Shown in pieces: positions 1 through 7,801 of a stretch of DNA of 53,923 nucleotides (position 1 is the stretch's first letter; the number at the start of each line of letters is the position of its first letter). The stretch spans positions 1 to 53,923 of the forward strand of contig JANQMO010000045.1 in the NCBI GenBank assembly GCA_028280025.1, read 5' to 3'. This stretch comes from Chlorobium sp. Lineage in GTDB: Bacteria > Bacteroidota > Chlorobiia > Chlorobiales > Chlorobiaceae. The notes under the pieces are model-generated. The model searched no databases. It was given only the letters and a program-made list of their open reading frames with translations, and had not been told where the DNA came from. The position numbers and the translations under genes were made by a program.

Positions 1-102
1 CTTTTGAATACAGCTGATAGAAAAGGTTTGGTCACTTTTAATATCACCGTTTCTCAAGAGTTTTCAGACCTTTTTTATTTTTTACCGGACACTACTGAAA
101 AC

Positions 103-135
103 AAATCCCCAGTCGAATTTCTTGACTGGGGATTT
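103..135 (-). terminator. Strong hairpin, likely terminator after the CopG-type gene
   Basis: A perfect 12-bp stem (103-114 AAATCCCCAGTC paired with 124-135) encloses a 9-base loop. Read on the minus strand it is followed by a T-rich tract (TTTGTTTTC), as expected for a rho-independent terminator about 100 bases past the end of the CopG-type gene. The plus-strand side has no T run. A second, weaker hairpin followed by a T run lies near 25-100 on the plus strand. Confidence 0.6.
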
Positions 136-233
136 ACTATAAGTTCTGAGTAGGGGACATCCTAATAGCGATAAAAGCCCACAAAAAGTAGCGAGCTAAA
201 AAAGCCATTACGCTGACTTGCAGGCTGCATTTG

Positions 234-512
234 TCATGTTTTCTGCAACTCCTTGTCGAGGCGCTCTTTCAGGAACATTTTGAGCAGTGACTGGTATGGC
301 ACATCACGCTTGTTTGCAAGAACCTTGAGGTTGTAGAGCATCGATTCGGGCAGGCGAAGTGAAATGGTTTTCATTGTCGGCTTCAGGTCTGGAAACAACA
401 CCTTGCCTGCAGTATCCCAGTCAACGTATTCCGTTGAATCATGGGTTGCCCAGAATTCCTGTTCTTCAGCTTCACTTTTGAATTTTGGAATCGTTTTTTT
501 CTTGTTCTGCAT
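234..512 (-). CDS. Orphan CopG/ribbon-helix-helix type antitoxin
   Basis: This 92-residue protein has a charged N-terminal half and a C-terminal ribbon-helix-helix-like segment (about residues 48-90, containing KTISLRLPESMLYNLKVLA). That matches the CopG-type antitoxins that partner BrnT-like RNase toxins: the protein would bind operator DNA and neutralise the toxin. A ribosome binding site (GAGAGGAG) sits just before the ATG. No toxin gene is adjacent: the upstream gap (513-597) has no ORF of toxin size and the next gene is formyltransferase-like, so the antitoxin is orphaned. A fragment of a second copy lies at 2163-2214. The family assignment is from recall of motif shape; cognate toxin and function are unknown. 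Confidence 0.75.
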   Translation of the reverse strand: MQNKKKTIPKFKSEAEEQEFWATHDSTEYVDWDTAGKVLFPDLKPTMKTISLRLPESMLYNLKVLANKRDVPYQSLLKMFLKERLDKELQKT

Positions 513-597
513 AAATACTCCTCTCTTTCTTGCTCATGCCACGTGCCGATAGTATCCTGATTTTATTGTTACGAAGAGTAAAAACGATAAAAAGACG

Positions 598-1320
598 CTA
601 AAAAAGCCCATTGAGAGATGGCTCTTTATTTGAGCACAACACCGGCTCCTTCACGAACACCCGGTGATCGGGATCGGATGTTTTCAGCGCTTCGAGCATC
701 TTCTGGAGAGTTGAAGAGTCCACGTATCGTTCCGCCCAGACAAGGTTGTTCTCATCCGCTTCGGCATTCAGTTCACGGCGGGCTGTTTCGACACTTCCCC
801 ATGCAAGCATTTGCTCACAGAGTTCGGCAAGCATTTCAAGAGCGATCTGCTGATTAAGCCTCCTGATATGACCATAGGTCGTATCGGGACTCAGCGTCCG
901 CTTCCTGGCTCTGATTATTCTGCCGGAATCGACATCCCGCCTGATGTCAAGCTTGTGATGTGAAGGGCGGTTCAGAAAATGAAGGGTGACCCCGTGCTCT
1001 TCATGGTTTTCGATCAATGGAAGATGATCATACCCGATCCCTTGGAGAGAAGGCAGAGAGGGATGCAGATTGAGCGGCAGGCCGAGAAAATCGAAGTCGT
1101 CACGAGAGAAAATGAAATCGTTGTAGAATGAGACAGTAAAAAGCCCGCTTTGCGAGTGCAGGTTTTTTCTCGCCTCGGTTTTGTCCGTTCCTTTTTTCCA
1201 GATCAGCCGCTTGGCGTTGGGGAAAAAACCCTCAAACAGGCCGAACCCTTCTTCCCCCAGGTTGGGATCACCAAAGAAAAGAATATTTTCAGTCCCCGAA
1301 TCAAACCCGGTATTTAGCAT
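598..1320 (-). CDS. Formyltransferase-family protein, divergent
   Basis: The 240-residue protein carries the formyltransferase core: NLHPSLPSLQGIG (about residues 82-94), with Asn and His at the positions of the catalytic pair of Fmt/ArnA/PurN-type enzymes, then GVTLHFL and RDVDSGRII, which supplies the conserved Asp. These enzymes move a formyl group from N10-formyltetrahydrofolate to an amine. The N-terminal part is short and unlike Fmt, and the C-terminal 90 residues are helical and unrecognised, so it is not the housekeeping methionyl-tRNA formyltransferase. Sugar-amine N-formylation is possible but cannot be shown. It stands alone, flanked by toxin-antitoxin genes, which suggests an accessory gene. 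Start is the first ATG on the minus strand at 1320. Confidence 0.6.
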   Translation of the reverse strand: MLNTGFDSGTENILFFGDPNLGEEGFGLFEGFFPNAKRLIWKKGTDKTEARKNLHSQSGLFTVSFYNDFIFSRDDFDFLGLPLNLHPSLPSLQGIGYDHLPLIENHEEHGVTLHFLNRPSHHKLDIRRDVDSGRIIRARKRTLSPDTTYGHIRRLNQQIALEMLAELCEQMLAWGSVETARRELNAEADENNLVWAERYVDSSTLQKMLEALKTSDPDHRVFVKEPVLCSNKEPSLNGLF

Positions 1321-1742
1321 GTAACTCCGGTGTTTATAATCCCTGAATGCCGATCAGCTAAAAAAAAAATGAAGTCCTCATACAGACGGTACTGCAGAGG
1401 AATCTTGACAGGGACTTTTGGAATTATTAGAAGAGTTGTTGAGGTGTTGAATTGTTGAGTTGCTGTATAAATCTTCGCCGGTAATCGTAACCCTACTCAG
1501 CGAAGCGGTAATCGTACCCGTAATCGGAAATCAGGAAAACCTCTTTTATTCGGCTTGCAAAAACTTCCTGATCTTGAACAAAATTACTTATTTTTTGAAG
1601 TGTCATGAGTATACTTAAAAGCATGTAAAGGTCACAAGAGCTCCCGATTCTGGTTTCAGTCAGACAAAAAATCGAACGACACAGAAGATAGGGAAGCCTG
1701 ATTTTATCCGTTTCTTACATGCAAAATAAATGAAGGAACATT
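1321..1742. other. Intergenic region with short repeats before hicBA
   Basis: No gene is seen here. The stretch 1436-1470 carries the GTTGAATTGTTGAG-type repeat found elsewhere in the window, and 1480-1530 carries loose repeats of GTAATCG(TACC). An AGTATACT palindrome at 1608-1615 lies about 130 bases upstream of hicB and could belong to its operator, but this is weak. Confidence 0.4.
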
Positions 1743-1946
1743 ATGAAATTAAAGGTAGTAATACATGAAGCAGAAGAGGGGGGATACTGGGCTGAGGTAC
1801 CGTCCATTCCCGGCTGTACAACACAAGGGGATACTTTTGATGAACTGTTGAGCAATATTTATGAAGCAGTTGAGGGCTGTCTGTCTGTTGATATTCAGGA
1901 TATTGTTGTATCAGATAAAGACAAGGTGCTGGAGATAGCGGTTTGA
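1743..1946 (+). CDS. hicB: HicB-type antitoxin
   Basis: The 67-residue protein has the HicB partial RNase-H-like fold signature: an N-terminal strand, GGYWAEVPSIPGC, and the conserved GDTFDELLSNIYEAVE helix. HicB neutralises HicA mRNA interferase. It is of the short form without a clear DNA-binding tail. It begins at an ATG after AAGGAA-type spacing (GAAGGAACATT) and overlaps hicA by four bases (TTGA), so the pair is translationally coupled. The antitoxin-first order is the less common of the two hic layouts. Both members look intact, unlike the other toxin-antitoxin remnants nearby. Confidence 0.9.
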   Translation: MKLKVVIHEAEEGGYWAEVPSIPGCTTQGDTFDELLSNIYEAVEGCLSVDIQDIVVSDKDKVLEIAV

Positions 1947-2149
1947 AAACTGTGAGTGGCAAAAGGTTTTGCCGTCTTCTTGAAACCAAGGGATGGCAGT
2001 TAAAACGAATCAACGGCAGCCACCACATTTATGCAAAAGCAGGAACAACTTTTCGAATTTCTGTTCCGGTTCATGGCAACAAACCTCTCAAGATTGGTTT
2101 GGTAAAACACCTGATGAAGGTTGCCGAAATAGATGAAACCGAATTGTAA
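1943..2149 (+). CDS. hicA: HicA-type mRNA interferase toxin
   Basis: The 68-residue protein has the double-stranded-RNA-binding-like HicA fold: SGKRFCRLLETKGWQLKRINGSHHIY, with the catalytic His in the GSHHIY motif (about residues 27-28), then the strand RISVPVHGNKPLKIG and the helix LVKHLMKVA. HicA cleaves mRNA independently of the ribosome. It starts at TTG (1943) inside the hicB stop region, giving a four-base overlap. Length and key residues are normal, so the toxin should be active if expressed. The CopG fragment begins right after its stop on the opposite strand. Confidence 0.88.
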   Translation: MKTVSGKRFCRLLETKGWQLKRINGSHHIYAKAGTTFRISVPVHGNKPLKIGLVKHLMKVAEIDETEL

Positions 2150-2162
2150 ACTGTTTTCATAT

Positions 2163-2214
2163 GCAACGATTGGTATGGCACATCACGTTCATTGGCAAGA
2201 ACCTTGAGATTGTT
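2163..2214 (-). pseudogene. Fragment of a CopG-type antitoxin gene
   Basis: Read on the minus strand, 2163-2214 encodes NNLKVLANERDVPYQSLH, matching the segment YNLKVLANKRDVPYQSLLK of the CopG-type protein at 234-512. The DNA also matches 285-340 at roughly four bases in five by eye. Only about 17 codons remain, and they abut the end of the XRE-type antitoxin remnant. It is a leftover of a second copy, not a gene. Confidence 0.75.
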
Positions 2215-2585
2215 AAGCAATATCATCGAGCGTCACACTGAGGACGGTGGCAATTGCGGAGTAAACTTTCAAGCGATCCCTTTCTCTTGCCGGTTTCGAG
2301 TTGTGAAAGATAAGGGACACTGATTCCAGCAGCACCGGCGAGTTTCTTTTGTGTCAACCCCCGGTGCTCGCGCCATACCTTCGCCGGATTGCCTCCTTCA
2401 AGCAGTTCATTGACGAAAGATTCCGGCAACAGCTCTTCTTTGCCCTTTTCCAGCGCCATCTTTGCGCTGTCATAGTCCTGAACATCCTGAAGCATCTCCG
2501 CCTTTTCCAGAAGTTCCAGATATTTCTGATACGGAACAACGGCCCATTCGGGCTTGCCATCCTGTTTTATCACCTGTACAGTCAT
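2213..2585 (-). pseudogene. XRE-type antitoxin gene with a frameshift near its 3' end
   Basis: The first 105 residues are a good RelE-associated antitoxin: a short N-terminal domain (MTVQVIKQDGKPEWAVVPYQ) and an XRE helix-turn-helix (LTQKKLAGAAGISVPYLSQ, then LETGKRKGSL). After Leu105 the frame reads an unrelated tail to a stop at 2223. Shifting by one base near 2268-2271 restores the normal family ending (KVYSAIATVLSVTLDDIA) to a stop at 2213. It follows the relE remnant with a four-base overlap (2582-2585). The helix-turn-helix itself is intact, so a truncated repressor could still fold; loss of function is inferred. Confidence 0.7.
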
Positions 2586-2836
2586 CGATACACCTTCCCG
2601 CGAGGAACAATTTTTATGACAAGAATTTGCAACTCTTCATTGTTGATTTCATAAATCACTCTCCAGTCTCCCACACGCAGCCGATACGCTGAACGCCCCT
2701 GAAGCTTTTGGGCAGGTGGGATGAAAATTCTTCCGGCAGTCACCCGTTCCGGTTCAGTTCGATCAGGCTGATCGATCCAAGAAACACCATGATCAGGATG
2801 TTTGCGATAAAACGCTCCGTACGCTTGTTTGTCCAA
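2582..2836 (-). pseudogene. RelE/ParE-type toxin, only the C-terminal half recognisable
   Basis: Residues 43-84 are a clear RelE/ParE ending: KLQGRSAYRLRVGDWRVIYE, then a hydrophobic strand ending in GKVYR. The first 40 residues do not resemble RelE; the ORF opens at TTG just after an in-frame stop. In another frame the same DNA (2742-2870) reads as a possible membrane-protein N-terminus. The simplest reading is that recombination joined half a relE gene to other DNA near 2735. The four-base overlap with the XRE remnant keeps the usual toxin-antitoxin coupling. Toxin activity is unlikely without the N-terminal helices. Confidence 0.65.
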
Positions 2837-2876
2837 AGACGCTCAAGCGAATCGTAAAGGGCGAGAGTTATGCGTT

Positions 2877-3578
2877 TCAGGAAAAAGCGCACACATTCTT
2901 CTCAAGCACTTTTTTGAGCTCGGCACCAAAGTATTCTGCTGTTGAAGGCTCCGTCCTGTCCCAGCTTTTGAGTTCCCGGTGCAGATACATCCTGTAAAAT
3001 CTCGTGAGCGCCTCGCGGTCCTCTTCGGTCAGCTGCTCGACGATGACCCTGCCGCCGAAAGACCTGCTCAGGGCAGGTTTTGTTTCCAGCGACGTATGCA
3101 ATGTTCTGAAGTATCCATCTATCCTCTTTTTCCCTGATTCTTTGCTTCCATCCGTACCGCAGACAATAAAGGTTGCAGTCACCTTCCCATTCAACCGCTC
3201 ACTTCCGGTTTCGAGGAATTCGAGTACTCTTTTGTGCACACCGCCGGTCCAGACGCCGGAACCGACAATAAACCGGTCATAACCGTCAAGGAGATCGGCA
3301 AATGATACCTGCTCGATATCGACAAGATCGACGGGAAAAGCCAATCCGTTCCGGATCCAGCCTGCGGTTTCCTTTGTCGCCCCATACTTTGTCGCGTAGA
3401 CCAGCGCCGTTCGCTCATGTTCGTCCCTGGTGATTTGCGCGACATCACACCCGAAAAACAACGCCATCAACGAGAGGGATGAATACCTGCCTGCCCTGGC
3501 AAGAAACTCCCTTCTCGAGTAACGATCTGAAAGCATTCCGCTGCGTGTTCCGGGTTTGTTATTCGATTCGAAGGTCAT
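2877..3578 (-). CDS. Tat-exported flavodoxin-like protein
   Basis: After a short leader the protein has a twin-arginine signal (SRREFLARAGRY) and a hydrophobic run ending in FFGC, which resembles a lipobox, so it may be a Tat-exported lipoprotein. The mature part is a flavodoxin domain: VYATKYGATKETA is the FMN phosphate loop (about residues 60-72), followed by FIVGSGVWTGGVH and FIVCGTD. It is closest in shape to HemG-type (protoporphyrinogen oxidase-like) flavodoxins. FMN-dependent redox work at the outer face of the membrane is inferred. It lies directly after sppA; the first ATG overlaps sppA by 20 bases, and Met15 (3536), just before the RR motif, is a reasonable alternative start. Confidence 0.75.
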   Translation of the reverse strand: MTFESNNKPGTRSGMLSDRYSRREFLARAGRYSSLSLMALFFGCDVAQITRDEHERTALVYATKYGATKETAGWIRNGLAFPVDLVDIEQVSFADLLDGYDRFIVGSGVWTGGVHKRVLEFLETGSERLNGKVTATFIVCGTDGSKESGKKRIDGYFRTLHTSLETKPALSRSFGGRVIVEQLTEEDREALTRFYRMYLHRELKSWDRTEPSTAEYFGAELKKVLEKNVCAFS

Positions 3579-5349
3579 AGGGAATCATGGCCATGCGATA
3601 CGCTCCACCCGGCTGACGTTCAAGCCGCATCAGCAGGTCAAGCATCTGAAGCGACCGCCCGGCAAGGCTTTCCGGAGCGATATTGTTCGCGGTAAATCGG
3701 GCACCCACTCCCGGCTTTTGTCCAAAGAGATATTCCATGAGGCCCTGAGATTCGGGATAAAACCGGAGCCCCGGAACCACTGACGCTTCAATACCGGCCA
3801 ATAACGCAGCTGCACGTATCGCGTCATCAAGGCCGCCGATCCTGTCCACGAGGCCGTTTTCAACTGCCGCCTGTCCCATCCATATCCTTCCCCCGGCCAC
3901 AGCTTCTACAGCTTCAGCCGACATATTCCTCGATTCGGCCACCCTCCCGAGAAAATCTTTGTATATCCGGCCGGTCGTCTCCATGAATTTTGCCATTCCC
4001 GCTTCGTCGAGCGGCTTGAAAAGCGTAAAGGCATCGGCGTTTTTCCCCCTGGTAATCACATCCCGTTTCAAGCCGATCTTTTCCTGAAGACCGCTGATTT
4101 CCGGCTTGAGCGCATACACTCCTACTGATCCCGTTACCGTCAGTGGTTCGGCAAAGATACTGTCGGCAGCCAGGGCGATCATATACCCGCCCGATGCGGC
4201 GACAGTCGACATCGATGCGACAACGGGCTTTTTGACCCTTGCCGAATCGAGCATCTGCAGCATATTTTCCGCCGCAAGCGCATCCCCTCCGGGACTGTCG
4301 ATACGAAGAACGATCGCCCTGACACTCCGGTCGTCAAGCGCTGCCTTGATTGAACGCCGAAGCGTCTCTTCATCGAAATTCCGGTCCGAAACCGAAAGCA
4401 TTGTGTCTGCCGAACGCACGATCAAACCTGACGCCGTAATGACTGCGATACGATCATCCGTTTCAGTATCGTAAGGCCAGTTGACCGCATTCCTGTAGCG
4501 CTCACCGCTGACAACAACATCATCCTCTTTGCGGTACTCCCCCTCCGGCTTCAAGGTGCTTCTGATTCTCTCGAGATATTCCCAATGACCGCTGACCGCG
4601 TCGACAATGTTGTATTGCTTTGCCTGTTCAGCCGACAGGACTGACAGATTATCAATAACGGCACGATACGTCTCGGGAGCGATCCCTCTCTTTTCTGTAA
4701 CATCCCCGGTATAGGCCGCATACGTTCTGTCAAGCAGCATACCGATACTTTGCCGGTATTGAGGACTTGCTTCCATTCTTGTAAAAGGTTCGATACCGCT
4801 TTTCCATTCGCTCCACTGGGCAGCCTGGAATGTAACCCCGATCTTCTCGAACGTTCCCGTATAAAACAGCATCTCGGCTTTCAGACCGTCGAGCAAGAGA
4901 TGGTTTCCCCTCTCGGCCGTTACCGAATCACAGGATGACGCAAGCCAGACATCCTTGTCGCCCGCGTTGCGCAGAAATGCATGAACCTTTGTGCCGCGGG
5001 TTCTTGTCTGTTCAACAGCCTGCTGAATCTGTTGAACCGCCGATGAAGCCATGTTGACACCGTTGATATCGAGCAGAACAAAGCTCACCCGGTTATCGGT
5101 TGCCGCCCTCTTGAGCAGAAAAAGTATGTCCTGAAGGGACAGCTTCCGCTCTGTTCGCTCAAAAGGCAGGCTGTAAGCAGTGTCGGAAGCCTCCGGAACA
5201 TCCCCGTGGATATCTATCTTCAAAACAAACGATTCGGGAAGATGTTTCTGTGCCGTGTAGAGCCGGTAGACACCGACCGCGCAGATGAGAAAAAACAGCA
5301 GCACAACTGCACAACCTATCTTACCCGCCCCTATCTTTTTCTTTGCCAT
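3559..5349 (-). CDS. sppA: Signal peptide peptidase SppA, long (67K) type
   Basis: The 596-residue protein has one N-terminal transmembrane segment (about 11-30) followed by two tandem peptidase S49 domains. The catalytic dyad of the 67K type is present: Lys183 in WKSGIEPF of the first domain, and Ser386 in STVAASGGYMIA of the second. The family degrades cleaved signal peptides in the membrane, facing the periplasm. RIDSPGGDALA and TGSVGVYALKPEISGL are typical conserved segments. It is the first gene of a minus-strand pair with the exported flavodoxin. Length is normal for the family. Confidence 0.93.
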   Translation of the reverse strand: MAKKKIGAGKIGCAVVLLFFLICAVGVYRLYTAQKHLPESFVLKIDIHGDVPEASDTAYSLPFERTERKLSLQDILFLLKRAATDNRVSFVLLDINGVNMASSAVQQIQQAVEQTRTRGTKVHAFLRNAGDKDVWLASSCDSVTAERGNHLLLDGLKAEMLFYTGTFEKIGVTFQAAQWSEWKSGIEPFTRMEASPQYRQSIGMLLDRTYAAYTGDVTEKRGIAPETYRAVIDNLSVLSAEQAKQYNIVDAVSGHWEYLERIRSTLKPEGEYRKEDDVVVSGERYRNAVNWPYDTETDDRIAVITASGLIVRSADTMLSVSDRNFDEETLRRSIKAALDDRSVRAIVLRIDSPGGDALAAENMLQMLDSARVKKPVVASMSTVAASGGYMIALAADSIFAEPLTVTGSVGVYALKPEISGLQEKIGLKRDVITRGKNADAFTLFKPLDEAGMAKFMETTGRIYKDFLGRVAESRNMSAEAVEAVAGGRIWMGQAAVENGLVDRIGGLDDAIRAAALLAGIEASVVPGLRFYPESQGLMEYLFGQKPGVGARFTANNIAPESLAGRSLQMLDLLMRLERQPGGAYRMAMIPYDLRIE

Positions 5350-5465
5350 CAGATTACGTTTTCATTCCTCGATTATCGAAAGACACCCTCAACACTATTC
5401 CCTTTAACGGAGCGATACAATCTCATTCCGAAAAAAACCACCTTGCCAATACTATATGGCAAAGG

Positions 5466-5511
5466 ATCAACAACTCAACAAATAAACAACTCAACAATTC
5501 AACAATCTTCT
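5466..5511. repeat. CAACA(A/T)-type short repeats in the gap before sppA
   Basis: The stretch consists of near-repeats of TCAACAACTCAACAA and CAATTCAACAATC. The same repeat, in either orientation, occurs near 1436-1460, 16478-16505, 36045-36165 and 38733-38772. It lies between two minus-strand genes and touches the 3' end of the ABC ATPase gene at 5512. Confidence 0.6.
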
Positions 5512-6507
5512 TCAGTCATACAAAAGACAGCTTACCTCATGACCGCTTTTCCTGCAGAACGGTTCGAGAGCCGGTTCAATCGATCTGCAGCGCTCCATCA
5601 CTTCAGGGCATCGTGGATGAAAACTGCAGCCGCCGGGAAGGTCGAGCGGTCCGGGCAGGTCGCCTTTGAGCAGTATCCGTTCCTTTTTCCCGTCAAGCTC
5701 CGGCAGCGGGATAGCCGACATCAACGCTTTTGTATATGGATGACCGGGATTCTCATACAGTTCGTCCGAACCGGCGATCTCGACAATTTTTCCCAGATAC
5801 ATCACGGCCACCCGGTCGGAAATATGTTTGACGACTGAAAGATCATGGGCAATGAAAATGTAGGTCAGACCAAACTCGTCCTGCAGATCGTTGAGCAGGT
5901 TGATGATCTGCGACTGGATCGACACATCCAGAGCCGACACCGGTTCATCGCAGACAATGAGCCTTGGATTGACGGCAAGAGCTCTGGCGATACCGATTCT
6001 CTGACGCTGCCCCCCGGAAAACTCGTGCGGGTATCTACCTGCATACTCTCTGCTCAGACCGACAATATCGAGAAGTTCCTCAATTTTCTTTTTCACATCG
6101 CCGCGCGGCACGACCTTGTGAACCGTGAGCACCTCACTGAGCATCTGGCCGATGGTCATCCTCGGGTTCAGAGAACTGAACGGATCCTGGAAGATCATCT
6201 GCATTTGACCGCGGAGACTGCGAAAGGCATTGCTGCCCGCGGTGTGTATCGCTTCACCGTCATACCATATTTCCCCCTTGACAGGAACAGGCGTCAACCT
6301 TAAGAGAGCACGGCCAAGCGTTGTCTTGCCGCAGCCCGATTCGCCGACAAGACCGAGTGTCTCCCCCTTCCTCACGTCGAACGAAACACCGTTGACTGCT
6401 CGAACAAGCGCCTTCTTTCCCCCTTTCCGTGAAGGGAAAGCCACTTCGAGATGGCGCACCTTCAACAATGAATCCTCAGGCGCTCTATCCTTGCCGTTCT
6501 TTTCCAC
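5512..6507 (-). CDS. Oligopeptide/dipeptide ABC transporter ATP-binding protein (OppF/DppF type)
   Basis: The 331-residue protein is a full ABC ATPase: Walker A GESGCGKTT (55-63), Q-loop FQDPFSSLNP, signature FSGGQRQR (163-170), Walker B LIVCDEP (183-189) and H-loop IAHDLSVVKH. The C-terminal extension with GCSFHPRCPEVMERC is the oligopeptide-transporter C-terminal domain, whose cysteines may bind an iron-sulfur cluster in some homologues. It would energise import of peptides, or nickel in related systems. No permease, binding protein or partner OppD-type gene is adjacent, so it must work with subunits encoded elsewhere. Confidence 0.88.
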   Translation of the reverse strand: MEKNGKDRAPEDSLLKVRHLEVAFPSRKGGKKALVRAVNGVSFDVRKGETLGLVGESGCGKTTLGRALLRLTPVPVKGEIWYDGEAIHTAGSNAFRSLRGQMQMIFQDPFSSLNPRMTIGQMLSEVLTVHKVVPRGDVKKKIEELLDIVGLSREYAGRYPHEFSGGQRQRIGIARALAVNPRLIVCDEPVSALDVSIQSQIINLLNDLQDEFGLTYIFIAHDLSVVKHISDRVAVMYLGKIVEIAGSDELYENPGHPYTKALMSAIPLPELDGKKERILLKGDLPGPLDLPGGCSFHPRCPEVMERCRSIEPALEPFCRKSGHEVSCLLYD

Positions 6508-6597
6508 GCTGTAAACCTCGATTTTCTGTCTTATGTCCTGTCAGGAATGGGGAATATACAGGATTTTCACATGCCGGAACCCACAGAGGGATCATAT

Positions 6598-6876
6598 TCA
6601 CCGTTTCCTTGACGCCTCCCGCTTCATTTCCTTTTCGATCATCTTTTCCTTTATGGCATCTCCCCCTGTAAAAACAAAGACTCCCATACCGTGGAAAAAC
6701 AGACCGATCCCCCATCCGAACATCGGCCATCCAAACCATGGATATTCGGGAGATGCGCTCATATTGATGAATATCAGGGCCGCATTGACAACAAGATAAA
6801 CCGCCAGATGAATATAAAATCCCAATCTGGCCTCGACCCGTTTTTTTGCCCTCCGGTATGCATCCTGGTCTTCCAT
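6598..6876 (-). CDS. 2TM-domain small membrane protein
   Basis: The 92-residue protein has a charged N-terminus (YRRAKKRVEARLGFYIHLAV) leading into two transmembrane helices (about 18-38 and 47-68) separated by SPEYPWFGWPMFGW, and a basic C-terminal tail. This layout is the 2TM domain often fused to LytTR or histidine-kinase proteins and also found alone. The function is unknown. A ribosome binding site (AGGAGGAACATGCG region) precedes the ATG. It is about 90 bases upstream of the ABC ATPase gene on the same strand. Confidence 0.8.
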   Translation of the reverse strand: MEDQDAYRRAKKRVEARLGFYIHLAVYLVVNAALIFINMSASPEYPWFGWPMFGWGIGLFFHGMGVFVFTGGDAIKEKMIEKEMKREASRKR

Positions 6877-7002
6877 CGCATGTTCCTCCTTTGATGAGTT
6901 TCATTCAAACAAGTATGAACAATCCGCGAACATCACTGATCCAGAAAAGCTAACAATATTACATTGTAAATGGCTCTATAGAAATTACTATGTATATAGA
7001 CA

Positions 7003-7764
7003 ATGCAACACATACAAAACAACTCAGGGCCTCACGCCGCCATGGATGACATTTCTGACACCGGAACGCTCTATATTGTTGCAACCCCGCTGGGCAACCT
7101 CCAGGACATCACGCTCCGCGCACTCGATACGCTGAAATCGGTCAACATAATCGCCTGCGAAGATACAAGGCGTACATCGATACTGCTCCGGCATTTCGGC
7201 ATCACCGGCCAAAAGCTCGTCAGTTACCATGCATTCAACGAAAATAAGGCTATCCAGGGAATTCTCGACCGGCTCGACGGCGGGCTCGATGTCGCAGTGA
7301 TCACCGATGCAGGAACACCTGCGATCAGCGATCCCGGCTATGCGTTGGTTCGTGCAGCGTATGAGAGCGATATACAGGTCATTCCCGTGCCCGGACCCAG
7401 CGCGGTGACTGCAGCATTGTCAGTATGCCCGCTGCCAGTCCACAACTTTTTTTTTGCCGGCTTTCTGCCGCATAAAAAAGGCCGGAAAAGCAAGCTGGAG
7501 TTCCTTGCTTCTCTTCAAAGCACGGTTGTCTTCTATGAGTCGCCTTTCCGTATTCTGAAACTGCTGCAGGAAACGGAGGAATATTTTCCCGGAGCCAGCG
7601 TATTTATCGCGCGTGAACTGACAAAAATGTATGAGGAGTTCCTTTGCGGAAGCCCTTCTGAACTGTGCAGGCATTTCACTCAAACAAAAATAAAGGGAGA
7701 ATTTGTAGTGGTTGTATCTCCCGCCGGAAAAAAATCGGCGGCACAGATTCCGGAACAGGAATGA
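7003..7764 (+). CDS. rsmI: 16S rRNA (cytidine-1402 2'-O)-methyltransferase RsmI
   Basis: The protein has the tetrapyrrole-methylase-like fold of RsmI, which uses S-adenosylmethionine to methylate C1402 in the ribosomal decoding centre. Conserved blocks are LYIVATPLGNLQDITLRAL, ACEDTRRTSILL, ITDAGTPAISDPGYALVRAA and FFAGFLPHKKGRKSKLEFL, with the C-terminal RELTKMYEEFLCG. The first ATG (7003) gives 253 residues; Met14 at 7042 is another possible start and would begin six residues before the first conserved strand. It is followed after 37 bases by panC on the same strand, a likely operon. Confidence 0.93.
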   Translation: MQHIQNNSGPHAAMDDISDTGTLYIVATPLGNLQDITLRALDTLKSVNIIACEDTRRTSILLRHFGITGQKLVSYHAFNENKAIQGILDRLDGGLDVAVITDAGTPAISDPGYALVRAAYESDIQVIPVPGPSAVTAALSVCPLPVHNFFFAGFLPHKKGRKSKLEFLASLQSTVVFYESPFRILKLLQETEEYFPGASVFIARELTKMYEEFLCGSPSELCRHFTQTKIKGEFVVVVSPAGKKSAAQIPEQE

Positions 7765-7801
7765 AAAGTCAACGTCATCCATCAATCAACGCTCATAGAC
7801 C

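Noticed and set aside
5206..5838. 210-codon plus-strand frame spanning sppA start, repeats and the ABC ATPase end
   Set aside because: It crosses two minus-strand genes and translates the CAACAATTC repeats as QQINNSTIQQ.
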